DNA of 64,000 bases from Melieria omissa (lineage: Eukaryota > Arthropoda > Insecta > Diptera > Ulidiidae), in NCBI GenBank assembly GCA_963971225.1, contig OZ020267.1:65996577-66060576 (forward strand). Direction: 5' to 3'. How positions within the stretch are numbered: position 1 is the first letter of the stretch; the number at the start of each line of letters is the position of its first letter. The notes under the pieces were generated by a model. The model searched no databases. It was not told where the DNA came from and worked only from the letters and a program-made list of their open reading frames with translations. The position numbers and the translations under genes were made by a program. Positions 44,690 to 55,855 of the stretch are shown in pieces.

Positions 44690-45059
44690 TTTTTAATTTT
44701 TATTTTTTTATTTTATTTTTATTTTTTTTTATTTTTTTATTTGATTTTTTTTATTTTATTTTTATTTTTTTTATTTTTTTATTTGATTTTTTTTCTCCAT
44801 TTTATTTTTTTATTTTTTTTATTTTATTATTTTTTTATTTTTTTTATTTTTTATCGTTTTTTATTTAATAATTTTTTTGTTTTATTATTTTTTTTATTTT
44901 ATTATTTTATTTTATTTTACTTTATTTTTTTATTTTATTTTACTTTATTTTTTCATTTTATTTTACTTTATTTTTTTATTTTATTTTTTTGTATTATTTT
45001 ATTTAATTTTTATTTTTTATTTTTTTTTTATTTTTTTTACTTAATTTTTTATTTTATTT
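44690..45059. repeat. (ATTTT)n low-complexity tract, left part
   Basis: Almost pure T with regularly spaced A (ATTTT, ATTTTTT). It continues as 49564-50030 on the far side of the LTR element, so it was one tract of about 0.85 kb before insertion. Long Phe/Leu/Ile open frames here are composition artefacts. Confidence 0.9.
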
Positions 45060-45219
45060 TGTGGCAGCACTGTGTAGTGGATAAGCATAAATTTAAGTAT
45101 AAGTATGTTATGCTGGCAATGCCGCCGAGAAGGAAAATAAAGAAAACGGACTAGATCACTGGTCGTGCAACCGAGCGGACGGGATTTTTTTATTTCCACG
45201 ACAAGTTTTAAAGTTCACA
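45060..45219 (+). repeat. 5' LTR of the gypsy element
   Basis: This 160-bp repeat starts TG and ends CA and is identical to 49400-49559. It contains an AATAAAG-like signal near 45135 (AAAATAAAGAAAA). It is short for a gypsy LTR and has no obvious TATA box. Confidence 0.9.
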
Positions 45220-45223
45220 ATTT

Positions 45224-45235
45224 CAGAAGTGGGAT
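45224..45235 (+). promoter_or_regulatory. Probable tRNA-Leu primer binding site
   Basis: CAGAAGTGGGAT lies 5 bp after the LTR end and is complementary to the ATCCCACTTCTG stretch near the 3' end of insect tRNA-Leu. The usual TGG complement of the CCA end is absent, so priming may be offset or the site slightly altered. The match is recalled, not searched. Confidence 0.5.
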
Positions 45236-45248
45236 ACAGGCTCAGGCG

Positions 45249-46427
45249 ATGTCAGACGACGATTTTGCACACTTGACGGTGCTGCAGCTGAGGGCTTGGC
45301 TAGATGCCTTGATTTCGAGATTGTGCGGGCTGGCACCAGAAGCACGTGGTGAGTGTCCTGGGATGCAATTGGCGTACAAAAGAAGTTTGGCTGCAGAGGA
45401 AGCTTCCGGAATGTTCCGTGGCGTGGGCGAATCAGAAGAAGAAAGTGATGGCAGCGACGACGACGAAGAAGAACCGAAGGGCGACCGCGACAACGACGCG
45501 CCGCCAAATCACACTAACACAAACAAACGAGCGAGTGGCGATGATTTCAAAATGAGTGAAATGATGCGGGAAATGCGGATAATGAAACGGGAGATGGAGT
45601 TACAGCGAAAAGAAATTGAGCTGCTACAAAAGGAGAAGGAACAGATGAGAACGACCGGTGAAACGAATGAAGAGAGGAATGAGTCAAATTCGGCTGGGTG
45701 TTACGTCAGCAAAATGCCTATGGTAAAGGAGCTAGTCTCCGAATATTCTGGCGAAGACAACTTCCAATTGTGGGAGTCACAACTCACAAACGTAAAGCAG
45801 CGCTACAACCTGGACGAAGATGGCGTTCGCGTCCTGATGGCGATGAAGTTACGTGGAAAGGCGTTGAGGTGGCTCCAATCCAAGGCTGACGCCGCCTTAC
45901 TGTCCACTAACGCGTTATTGGCAGAAATGAGAGCCATCTTCGATAATCGCGCCAGCAAGTTAGCAGTACGACGCGAATTTGAGGCGAGGAAGTGGACGCC
46001 AGACGAAACGTTCCGGAGCTATTTCCACGACAAACTGATTCTCGCCAGCAACATCGAGTTCGCAGAAGAAGAATTGGTGGAGTATATCATCGAAGGCATA
46101 CCGAACCAGCAGCTACGTACACAAGCAAAAATGCACCGCTTTGGCAACAAAAACTGTTTGCTGGACGCATTCTCCGACGTCTCGTTGCCGAAACAAGTTG
46201 CGGTTCGTCAGATCAACGCCGACGTCGTGGGGCGTGGAAACCAGGGGAATCCACTTCGCTGCTACAACTGCAATTCCTATGGACACATCGCTGCGGAATG
46301 CCGTAAAGCGAAAAGAGAAGTGGGAGCTTGCCACGCTTGCGGCCAGCTGGGACATTTCGTAGCTCAGTGCCCTAAAAACAAAAAGAAGGACCTGGTTCAC
46401 CACTCTTGGGATGATGAAAGAGCTTAA
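45249..46427 (+). CDS. gag: gag of the gypsy element
   Basis: The ATG at 45249 (MSDDDFAHLTVLQLRAWLDA) opens a 392-aa protein. An acidic stretch (EESDGSDDDEEE) is followed by a Glu/Lys-rich heptad-like region (MREMRIMKREMELQRKEIEL) that may form a coiled coil. Then comes the capsid-like retrotransposon gag domain (YSGEDNFQLWESQL, KLRGKALRWL, FEARKWTPDETFRSYFHDK). Two CCHC zinc knuckles end it: CYNCNSYGHIAAEC at 338-351 and CHACGQLGHFVAQC at 361-374. It would package the element RNA into particles. The frame ends 18 residues after the second knuckle, where the foreign fragment begins, so the original C-terminus is probably lost. An in-frame GTG upstream lies in the LTR and is less likely as a start. 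Confidence 0.9.
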   Translation: MSDDDFAHLTVLQLRAWLDALISRLCGLAPEARGECPGMQLAYKRSLAAEEASGMFRGVGESEEESDGSDDDEEEPKGDRDNDAPPNHTNTNKRASGDDFKMSEMMREMRIMKREMELQRKEIELLQKEKEQMRTTGETNEERNESNSAGCYVSKMPMVKELVSEYSGEDNFQLWESQLTNVKQRYNLDEDGVRVLMAMKLRGKALRWLQSKADAALLSTNALLAEMRAIFDNRASKLAVRREFEARKWTPDETFRSYFHDKLILASNIEFAEEELVEYIIEGIPNQQLRTQAKMHRFGNKNCLLDAFSDVSLPKQVAVRQINADVVGRGNQGNPLRCYNCNSYGHIAAECRKAKREVGACHACGQLGHFVAQCPKNKKKDLVHHSWDDERA

Positions 46428-46542
46428 GGACCTTGGTCTATTCTTCGATTCGAAGTTGTCCTTTTCTTCCCACATCAACTTTGTCGTCTCCAAAGCATAT
46501 TCCATGTTAGCGTTTATTCGTCGTCACTGCCATCTTAGGTAG
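46411..46542 (+). pseudogene. jockey-like LINE RT fragment between gag and pol
   Basis: A 43-codon open frame reads KELKDLGLFFDSKLSFSSHI, then NFVVSKAYSMLAFIRRHC. This matches the thumb region of jockey-clade LINE reverse transcriptases (typically VKDLGV.FD.KL.F..HI..IV.KA..MLGFI.R). It overlaps the gag end in another frame and stops 8 bp before the pol frame opens. It is not an LTR-element domain. It sits where protease should be, probably from template switching or a repaired deletion. Confidence 0.72.
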
Positions 46543-46561
46543 AGATTTTTTGTCAAAGTCA

Positions 46562-49417
46562 ATGTTAAGTTTGCAGAAAAAGAAAGAATCGAAACGTGAA
46601 GATAATGTTGAGAAAGAAAAGTTAAGTTCGGAAGGGAGTAAGAACGCAGAGTTGCAACAGGATGAATTGTATGAATTTGGGTTGATGGAAATTGAACCTG
46701 AAGAAATTTGTTTGAATGTAAATCAAAACCTTTCCTTCGACGTGAAGGCAAGGTTGACAAATACCTTTGAAAAATTGTATGTGAATTGTAATCGTCCCGA
46801 GTTTCCGGAAACTAGATACGAAATGAAATTGTCTTTGGATAATGAAAAGCCCTTCCGTTGTACCCCGCGTAGGTTGTCTTACTTTGAAAGGAACAAGTTG
46901 CAGGAAATCGTGGACGAGTTGATAGCAAAGGAAGTCATTAGGCCTAGCGACTCAGAGTACGCATCTCCAATTGTATTCGCGAAAAAGAAAAATGGGGAGT
47001 TGAGGTTTTGTGTCGATTACCGCTCCTTGAATAAGGTAACGCTTAAGGATAATTATCCGTTGCCATTAATTGACGATCTTTTGGACAGGCTTGCAGATAA
47101 GAGTATTTTTACGTTATTGGACCTAAAGAGCGCATTCTATCACGTACACATGAGTGAAGATTCGGTTAAATATACGTCATTCGTAACCCCCACAGGCCAG
47201 TACGAGTTTTTAAGGATGCCGTTCGGTCTGAAAAATGCACCTTCAGTGTTTCAGAGATATGTGAACAAGATTTTTTGCGATTTGATCAATGCGGGGAAGA
47301 TCACCATTTATCTAGACGACATAATGATCGCAACCAGTAGTGTTGATGAGCATTTACTAGTTCTGGAGGAAGTCTTACGTAGACTGGTCAAAAACAAGCT
47401 GGAATTAAGGATAGATAAATGCAAATTCATGTACTCAGAAGTGAAATACTTGGGTTATAGGGTAACAGAAAAAGGAATTCTGCCGGATGATAAAGGAATT
47501 AAATCTGTAGTAGACTTTCCCGTACCGAACGGTGTTAAGGCGGTCCATAGTTTCTTGGGACTGTGCTCCTATTTTAGGAGATTTGTAAAGGATTTCTCAA
47601 TAATTGCACAACCGTTGTACAGCCTAACGAAAAAGAACGCGAAATTTCACTTTGGGGAAGTCGAGATGAATAGTTTTCTACTTTTGAAGAGGAAATTAGT
47701 GGAAGCACCCATTCTGTCCATCTACGACCCCCGCGATGAAACTGAATTGCATTGTGACGCGAGCTCTATAGGCTATGGCGCTATTCTGATGCAAAAGAAG
47801 TCCGATGGGAAGTTCCACCCGATATTCTACTTTTCGAAACGAACGACCGAGGGTGAGGCAAAATATCACAGCTTCGAGCTAGAAACTCTAGCGATCATAT
47901 ATGCTCTGGAGCGGTTCAGGATATACTTACATGGAATTAAATTTAAAATAGTCACGGACTGTAATTCCTTAACACTTACACTGAACAAAAAAGACGTAAA
48001 TCCTAGAATCGCTCGCTGGGCTTTGCAGTTGCAAAATTACGATTACACCTTAGAGCATCGAAATGGAATCAGGATGCAGCACGTCGATGCGCTGAGTCGT
48101 GCTACAAACATCCTAGTCGTGAAAGAAAACACGCTTGAGCAAAATCTCGCCATTTGTCAGCATAGGGATGATAATGTAAGGGATATCCGCAAACAACTCG
48201 AAACTACGGAGAGCAAGTTTTATGAGATGCACAATGGACTGGTGTATAGAAAGACTAATGACGGTATCCTTTTCTATGTGCCGAGGGATATGGAATACCA
48301 AATATTGCATCAATATCATGATGCGTTGGGACACGTAGGCCGAGATAAGGTGCGGGACGCAATACTGAAATCGTATTGGTTTCCCAAAATGAAGGCGAAA
48401 ATTGGTGTATACATAGACAACTGCTTAAAATGTTTGGCGTTCTCCCCTAAATATGGTAAACAGGAGGGACTGTTGAATAACATACCTAAGGGTGAATTAC
48501 CGTTTGACACTGTTCACATAGACCACTTTGGTCCAATTTCAATACCCAATGCCCAAAAGAGGTACGTTTTGTTAGTGGTAGATGCTTTCACTAAATTCGT
48601 TAGACTGTTCCCGTCGCGCACTACGAATACCAGAGAAGTAATAAGCCAGTTACGGACCTATTTTCATACCTATAGCCGACCCAAAGTACTGATTTCCGAT
48701 CGAGGCAGCAGCTTTACCTCCGAAGAATTTGAGGAATTCCTTAAGGCCAATAATATACGGCACATTAAGGTCGCGACAGGATCCCCGCAGGCCAATGGAC
48801 AGGTGGAGAGAATAAACAGGAGTTTAGGACCGATGATTGCGAAATTAGCCAGTGGTAGACTTAATGCGAGTCTAGATAACGTACTGCCGGACATCGAATT
48901 TACTATGAACAATACCATACATCGCGGTGTGGATACTTCGCCTAGCCAACTCCTGTTCGGTGTGAGGCAGAGGGGGAAAATCATTGACTTTGTTAGCGAG
49001 TGTTTGGATAGAAACGTAGAAACCGCCGCCGAAAGGGATTTATATAACCTAAGGTCGAGGGCGGTTGTAAAGCAAGCGAGATTACAGGAGTACAACAAGG
49101 AGTATGCCGATAGGAGTCGACGGGCTGGCAGGAAGTATGGTGTGGGAGACTACGTAATGGTTAAGAATTTCATAAGTACACCGGGTGTTTCGAAAAAAAT
49201 CGCGCCGAAGTTCAAGGGGCCTTATAGGGTTGAGAAAATATTAGGCAATGATAGATATTTGCTGAAAGACGTTGATGGGTTCCAGGTGAGTCAGATTCCC
49301 TACGAGGGTATTTGGGAAGTGGCTAATATGAAACCGTGGTTCAAACCGAGTTGTGGCTTGAAGAGTAATCGGGACGATTACAAGTCAGGACGGCCGAGTT
49401 GTGGCAGCACTGTGTAG
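46562..49417 (+). CDS. pol: pol of the gypsy element (RT, RNase H, integrase)
   Basis: The open frame runs from 46550; the first ATG is near the left edge, and coding similarity begins around 46640. Residue numbers here count from 46550. Reverse transcriptase has YLDD at 254-257, preceded by FCVDYRSLN and MPFGLKNAP. RNase H has CDASSIGYGA (Asp 403) and VTDCNSL. Integrase has an H590-H595-C625-C628 zinc site and the D658, D717, E753 triad with 35 residues between the last two. The C-terminus has a GPYRVEKI-type module. There is no aspartic protease motif upstream. The last five codons and the stop lie in the 3' LTR. No frameshift or stop interrupts it, so RT and integrase look functional, but they cannot be released by an encoded protease. 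Which of the two nearby ATGs (46550-46565) would be used is uncertain. Confidence 0.9.
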   Translation: MLSLQKKKESKREDNVEKEKLSSEGSKNAELQQDELYEFGLMEIEPEEICLNVNQNLSFDVKARLTNTFEKLYVNCNRPEFPETRYEMKLSLDNEKPFRCTPRRLSYFERNKLQEIVDELIAKEVIRPSDSEYASPIVFAKKKNGELRFCVDYRSLNKVTLKDNYPLPLIDDLLDRLADKSIFTLLDLKSAFYHVHMSEDSVKYTSFVTPTGQYEFLRMPFGLKNAPSVFQRYVNKIFCDLINAGKITIYLDDIMIATSSVDEHLLVLEEVLRRLVKNKLELRIDKCKFMYSEVKYLGYRVTEKGILPDDKGIKSVVDFPVPNGVKAVHSFLGLCSYFRRFVKDFSIIAQPLYSLTKKNAKFHFGEVEMNSFLLLKRKLVEAPILSIYDPRDETELHCDASSIGYGAILMQKKSDGKFHPIFYFSKRTTEGEAKYHSFELETLAIIYALERFRIYLHGIKFKIVTDCNSLTLTLNKKDVNPRIARWALQLQNYDYTLEHRNGIRMQHVDALSRATNILVVKENTLEQNLAICQHRDDNVRDIRKQLETTESKFYEMHNGLVYRKTNDGILFYVPRDMEYQILHQYHDALGHVGRDKVRDAILKSYWFPKMKAKIGVYIDNCLKCLAFSPKYGKQEGLLNNIPKGELPFDTVHIDHFGPISIPNAQKRYVLLVVDAFTKFVRLFPSRTTNTREVISQLRTYFHTYSRPKVLISDRGSSFTSEEFEEFLKANNIRHIKVATGSPQANGQVERINRSLGPMIAKLASGRLNASLDNVLPDIEFTMNNTIHRGVDTSPSQLLFGVRQRGKIIDFVSECLDRNVETAAERDLYNLRSRAVVKQARLQEYNKEYADRSRRAGRKYGVGDYVMVKNFISTPGVSKKIAPKFKGPYRVEKILGNDRYLLKDVDGFQVSQIPYEGIWEVANMKPWFKPSCGLKSNRDDYKSGRPSCGSTV

Positions 49418-49559
49418 TGGATAAGCATAAATTTAAGTATAAGTATGTTATGCTGGCAATGCCGCCGAGAAGGAAAATAAAGAAAACGGACTAGATCACT
49501 GGTCGTGCAACCGAGCGGACGGGATTTTTTTATTTCCACGACAAGTTTTAAAGTTCACA
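49400..49559 (+). repeat. 3' LTR of the gypsy element
   Basis: Identical over its length to the 5' LTR at 45060-45219. It contains the pol stop codon (TAG at 49415-49417) and is followed by ATTT, the second copy of the target duplication. Confidence 0.92.
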
Positions 49560-49563
49560 ATTT

Positions 49564-49817
49564 AATTTTTTTTTATTTAATTTTTTTATTTTATTTAATT
49601 TTTTTTATTTTATTTTTTTATTTCATTTTTTTATTTTATTTTATTTTTTTTATTTTATTTGGTTTTTTATATTATTTTATTTATTTTTTTATTTTATTTT
49701 ATTTTACTTTATTTTTTTATTTTATTTTACTTTATTTTTTTATTTTATTTTATTTTACTTTATTTTTTTATTTTATTTTATTTTACTTTATTTTTTATTT
49801 TATTTTGTTTTACTTTA

Positions 49818-49849
<32 letters not shown>

Positions 49850-50030
49850 TTTTTAATTTTATTTAATTTTTTTTATTTTTTTTACTTAATTTTTTATTTT
49901 ATTTACTTTTTTTTATTTAATTTTTTTATTTTATTTAATTTTTTTTATTTTATTTTATTTTATTTTTTTTTATTTTTTTTTATTTTATTTTATTTTATTT
50001 TTTGTATTTTATTTTATTTATTTTTATTAA
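49564..50030. repeat. (ATTTT)n low-complexity tract, right part
   Basis: Continuation of the tract at 44690-45059, with ATTTT/ACTTT units and short T runs, ending near the ATTCTATATCTAATTC sequence at 50028. The 184-codon Phe/Leu open frame here is not a gene. Confidence 0.9.
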
Positions 50031-53000
50031 TTCTATATCTAATTCAAATAAAGTATTAAATTTTCTTCCTTAAAATTGATCAATTGTGTACATAAAATGG
50101 CCCAACTTTCGGCCTAATATTTCGACTGAGCACTTCCGATGCATGCAATCTTGCTGGCTTCCTGAGTGGCCAAATTTCATACTATTGTTCGTTGAAGCAG
50201 CCAAGTAAAATAGTTGTCAAGCACTCAACCGCACAATACACTGTCATATCCTTGGCACATAATTCCCTGCCGCGGGTTGTGCATTCGTGTATGTATGTGT
50301 GTGTGTGTGTGTAAACTGCCAAATATATATATATTTATTCTAAAGTAGTGGTGTATTGCATAAACTTGATCTAACTCTACTATAAACTTGAAAATTCACT
50401 GAAACTTTTGTCATTCACAATGACGAAGTTTTGCTGCCACTTAACCAAACTTTCGTTGACTGGGTGATTTTGTTCTACAAAATGTTGCTTCTGATTGTAA
50501 ATTGATAATCTCTGTGGTTCTTCATTCTTCTTCTAACAAAAGTAATTTTTGGCAAGTTTGTTGACAGCGCGCCGGAAAGCTTCTTGCACTCTCTGCTCTA
50601 CCGGCTCGAGTACTTTTCTGTTTCCATTATTGTTCAGTTCTTCAGTGTGTTCTGCTTCATACAATACATTGCCACGATGCCTCGATGGCAGTCAAATTAC
50701 AAGATTTAAATTTTCAATTCTGATTGCCTCGCATCTTGTTTTACTGAAGCAGTTCTGTGCGCCGTAACACCAGACATGGTCCTATGTCATTGTTGTTTAT
50801 TTTTTTCTTTTTTCTTATATATGTCTGTCTGTCTGTGTAGTCTTTTTAGGCTGCTCTCATTGATATATTTTTTATGTTTCTCTTATTGATTAACTTGCTA
50901 CGAGTAGCTGCCACACATTCAGCACATTTTTCAATTCATTTTTGTGTCGTATGTGTTTTTTACTACGTACATACATATATACAAATTTTATATTTGCATT
51001 TTATGATTTTTGTAATTTGCAAATAACGCACAGAGCTCCTATCGTTTATTGTGATCACACGGTCGCTGGCCGTCGCGTCGTGGCGTTTCATTGTTTTGCC
51101 GCTGCATTTGGCAAGAATCTACAACGCGTCTGTCGGCGCCTGCCATCGGTGCGTTGACGTTGTTGACGTTCAACATGTCAATGGGCGAAATCAATTGGAA
51201 TTGCAAAATGTAAACACACACACACACACACATCAATGTGCCCATAAAGCGCTTTGCCCCCTGTGCTGCGGTGTTTATGTTGATTTACGTGCACGTCTGT
51301 GTGTGTGTGTGTGTGTGTCGATAAATGTGCGAAACGAATTTCAGCATTTGCCTATTGAGTTGTGCTGTTCTGGTTCTGGCTGTCATTGTCATTGTTTTGC
51401 TTTGGCCTTTTTAAATACACTCGCACACACACACATAGATACTCGTACAGACATGAGTTTTCTTGGCTTTGCGTTTCGTTTTTATTGAACTTAAGTGGAC
51501 TCAGCTGATATTTGCTGTTAATGAATCTTTATGAAGAATTTGCTTTAATGTTTTGCTATTTAAAATATTTGTATATCTGAACGTTGGAGTGTTTAAGAGT
51601 AGAGTGTCACAGCTGTCGGTGAAGCTGTCAAATTTTGCAAATTCAACTACATTGGCTGTTTCAGTATTGATTTGGGTGGTTTGAGAAAAACTTGAAAAAG
51701 TAAATAGAAGTTATTCAAATGTTTACTGCAGGCAATGCACATCAATGAAGCATGGGGAGACAACTTTAAATTTCTGCCAAATATTTGTTGTAGGGTTAGA
51801 AAATATTTAACAAATAACGGTATAGTCGATATTTGCGCCATAAATGTTGTGGTTACTACTGACTTATGCTCCTGCAAAGAGCAAAATTCACGTTTAGAGT
51901 AAAAAAAAAGTTAATAAACGAATCAGCTAAGCTGATATGTTGAACGTAAAATGTTGAAAGCAACAAAATTCATAAAACTTTACAAATTCACTGAATCTAT
52001 TTTATTCGAAACTGTTGTACCAAACGCTTTTGTTCGCAAAGCTTTTGCAGACAAATGTTGACGTGCGAGGTGGATGTTTTTTTTTTTTATAATTTGTACT
52101 GAGCTCTCAAATGCTTTCTGTGTAATTTTCCACTACGGCCACAATTACGGCAAAATATCATGGACATTTTTATAGGCAATTGTTGAATTGCAAGGTGGAC
52201 GACATTTTGTTTTTCTTTTTGGCAGTGAGTTCGTGTAGATTTTGCATGCGTGCACGCATAACGCAATCGCAACGCAGTTCTCCCCCCAACGCAGAAACCA
52301 GGCACAGTGTCCACGCACGTTTGTGCGCAATGTCGGTGTCGCAGTCAAGGACGCACGCATGGACGTTTCTGGCGTACAAAGCGACAGACGCACATGTTAA
52401 CAGGTTTTGTTTTGTTGTAAAAAATAATAAACTTTTTGCAATTTTCAGCTGCTGGTATTTTTCGAGTTGTAGCTTTTTTATTTTCTTTAACGCGCACTTT
52501 GCTTTGCTGTCTTATTTCGCGAATTTTTGGCACAGGCTACAAATGCAATAAAAATAATTAAGAAAAAACAAAACGAAATTTTAAATACGCGCGAGTACAT
52601 ATAAATGTATATGCAGACATTTTATAGCCGATTTTATTTGATTTACTCGAATTTGTTGAATTTTATTTTTGTTTTTGGTAAATTTTGCAAAAAGCTGGTC
52701 CACAGTTGATAAATATTTAATGCAAACGGACATTCATTCTATAAATATTAAAAACATAAAAGCGCGTTACTATAAAATTTGGCTTTTCATGTTGACGATT
52801 TAAATAAAAACCAGAGAAATACTACGAAAACATTGAAAACATGACATAAATATTTGTAAAATGGAGAAATAAATTAAATAGAAATTGAAGCATAAATAAG
52901 TAAAACAACGCCAGCAACAGTGAATGAAATGTATGAAGACATTTTGCAAAAACAAATGGGTAACAAATAAAACAATTGGATAAGAAATAATTTTAAAACA

Positions 53001-53425
53001 AAAACAAAGATTGAACACATATAAAAAACACCAAAAAATGGCAAAAAAAATAAGTAAACAAAAAAATTCAAGTAAACGCTATCAAGAAAAGAAATCAAAC
53101 GTAGGACGTGCCGCCAACTTCCAAATGTTGGCGCCATTGTGCATTGTAGTTGTTGCTGTTGTAGCTTTTTATGTGCACAATGCAACTGCGCTGGGGCGCT
53201 AACGGATATTGTTGTTGTTATCTGTGCATTGCCTTTTGTACAGCGTGCTGTTGTTATGGTAGTTGTTGTTGCCTCACTGACCTACATACGAATAAGCCGA
53301 ATTATGTCGATTTTGGGCAGAAATTGCAATGCAATTTCGTTACAGCTGCAACAATTGACACTAAACTGACAACGCCATCAACAAGATCAGCGACAAAGTA
53401 GCCAAAGTGCCTGACAGCGTTGAGT

Positions 53426-53775
53426 GTGTGTGAGTGTGTGTGTGTAAGCGTAGATGTTCGTTGACAATTGTGACAACGTTTGTGACAATTGTGACAACGT
53501 TTGTGACAATTGTGACAACGTTTGTGACAATTGTGACAACGTTTGTGACAATTGTGACGTTTGTGACAATTGTGACGTTTGTGACAATTGTGACAACGTT
53601 TGTGACAACCGTGACAACGTTTGTGACAATTGTGACAATGTTTGTGACAATGTTTGTGACAATTGTGACAATGTTTGTGACAATTGTGACAATGTTTGTG
53701 ACAATTGTGACAATGTTTGTGACAATTGTGACAATGTTTGTGACAATTGTGACGTTTGTGACAATAGTCACAATA
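53426..53775. repeat. 21-bp minisatellite after a GT microsatellite
   Basis: A GT run (53427-53444) leads into units of TTTGTGACAATTGTGACAACG, about 15 in number, with 12-bp short units near 53545-53590. From about 53635 on the AACG of the unit becomes AATG. Because the unit is a multiple of three, all frames without stops stay open, giving Cys-Asp-Asn and Thr-Ile-Val repeat frames on both strands. I see no support for translation. Confidence 0.93.
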
Positions 53776-55855
53776 AAATGGCTAATGACTTGACAATGAT
53801 GAAGAACACGCCGGCCAACAATAGCTGCAGGCAATATGACAGCGGCACCAAAGACTCCTTGGGCTTTCCCCAAGTTCTGACAATCAACAGTTTCGGTGTG
53901 AAATTTCAAAAGCTCTAAAGAATTCATTGAATGGGGAAATGCTCCAATATCATTGACGAAACGTCTGACAAAAGTTTTATGGAACATTCCGCAAACACTC
54001 TAACGATAAAATAATGAGTGGGTAACTTTTTAACCTTTGCAAGACCAACTAAGAATTTATGAGAATATTTTTAATATTTTTTCTAGTAGACTTGTTGTTT
54101 TGAAAATGTAGCTGGAACAGTTGAGTGTGGATGAAATATATATCTACCATTGATTGTGAAAGTGAGAAATGAAAACAAAATTCTAACTCGGTAGTACCGC
54201 GAGTGATCAATCGGTCACACTAAACATGCACTCAAAAAGCTTTATTTTTTAATTCAAAAAATGTTATTTTTTCGTTTACTTCACATTAAATCGCTAAACA
54301 AAAATGGTTTTGGAAAATTCGTTAAAAAAGGATCCCGACAATTTCGAGTTAAAATTATATTTTTGAAAAATATTTACTCTATTTTTATTATGTATATTCT
54401 TTTTATATTTTGAAAAAGTGTAGTTAAAATGTTTACATTTAATTTTTTCATATCCTTCACACTCAAATAGCATCGAAATGGGTCGTAACTTTGCACAACA
54501 TTGCAAACAAATATACACAAATTTTATTTATTCACTTTTCAAACACTCAAATAATGTCACACTATTTAAAAAAATTTCCATTATTTTTGTAAACTGCATA
54601 AAATTCATGTCGAAGTGCACTCAATCAAGCGCCAATTGCGTCAAAAATGAAATGCCAATGTCATTCAAAATACAAAAACAAGCAAAGCAAATACCCAAAT
54701 AAAACAAACAAAAAAACGAATTAAGCGAAAAAATTGCATGCGCACAAATGCTGCTGACTTTGAAAAATGCAATTGCAAAATGTTTGGCGCAATGCAACAA
54801 CAACAACAACAACAGCAGCAACAACGCACATAGAGCACAGCCGGCACAAAAACCTGAAAAACTGAAGGCAGTAAATGCAATCAACGCACGCCGCATCAAC
54901 ATGAAAAATTATTATTTCGTTTTGAAACAATAAATAGAAAAAATAGGAACAAACTGGAAAATTGATGAAAATGAGCAGCTGTGTGGAAAAGGACAACGCA
55001 AGGACAATTTAAGGACGCGCTGGAATAAAATCAATAGCATTCAAGTGAAGTGCTGAAGCAACAGCGACGCACAAAATGTTCACACTCACATTGAACAGCC
55101 CAAAAAAAAACAACGAAGCAAGTACGTTACTGCGACTACAACAATAACAACGACACTTTTCCAAATTCAGGCAACATTGTTGACATGCAACAATTTACCA
55201 ACCAAGTAGCCATTCATTCAGGCTACACACAACTCTACCTCAGCCCAGTCCAGCCGAAAATTCCGGCACTCGCACTCGCTGCCGCGTAGCAACGATGTGT
55301 GTGTGCGTTGTTCTTGTTTTTTTTCTATGGGAGAGGAAGAAAATGAAATGCGCCGCGCTGGCATTCCACGGCAATTAGCTGTCACATTTTGTGCAATTCC
55401 ACACACACACACACAACTTCTCAGCGTTCGCAGTCCCGCTGCCAAACGCCGGCCGCACACAAACTGTGCACTGCAGTCACCTCGCTCGGAGCGCCCTCAG
55501 TCCACAGGCGACTTTTCTGCCAAAGCTGCCGTTGACTGCCACAGCGTGCAAAAGGAAAACAATGGCATGTTTTTGCTGTTGTTGTTTCTATTGATTTATA
55601 TGGCGAAAAGGTGGAGACGAGAAGGAAACAAAAGCAAAATAGAAAAATTAGAATTTGGTGCTGAGGGTACAAAGACCTCAAAAACAACTGACAGAGCACA
55701 GTGGGCGGGGGAGGGAGGTCCGAAATGCGCTAAAAGGTCTAATGAAAACCCTGCAATCGGCAGCAGTGTGGTATTAAATTAAGGTGACCATTAGAAATAT
55801 TTTGGTTTTACGGTGGTTGAAAATATCTCAATGTAACAATTTAACATTTTAAAAA

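Larger units (their letters stand above)
45060..49559 (+). mobile_element. Ty3/gypsy LTR retrotransposon, protease region replaced
   Basis: Two 160-bp LTRs (45060-45219 and 49400-49559, TGTGGCAGC...TTCACA) are identical, implying recent insertion. A 4-bp ATTT target duplication flanks them. Just after the 5' LTR, CAGAAGTGGGAT (45224-45235) matches the 3' part of a tRNA-Leu, the primer type I recall for the mdg3/micropia lineage. gag (45249-46427) and pol (46550-49417) are open. Between them there is no room for a protease. Instead a short jockey-like fragment is found (46411-46542). The pol stop codon lies in the 3' LTR. No clear polypurine tract is visible before the 3' LTR. Confidence 0.92.

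Noticed and set aside
44741..45154. Phe/Leu/Ile-rich open frame
   Set aside because: Translation of the (ATTTT)n tract running into the LTR.
49505..50059. 184-codon Phe/Leu-rich open frame
   Set aside because: Starts in the 3' LTR and reads through the AT tract. No protein family.
53361..53987. Long open frames on both strands across the minisatellite
   Set aside because: A 21-bp unit preserves frame automatically. Overlapping frames on both strands argue against any one being a gene.
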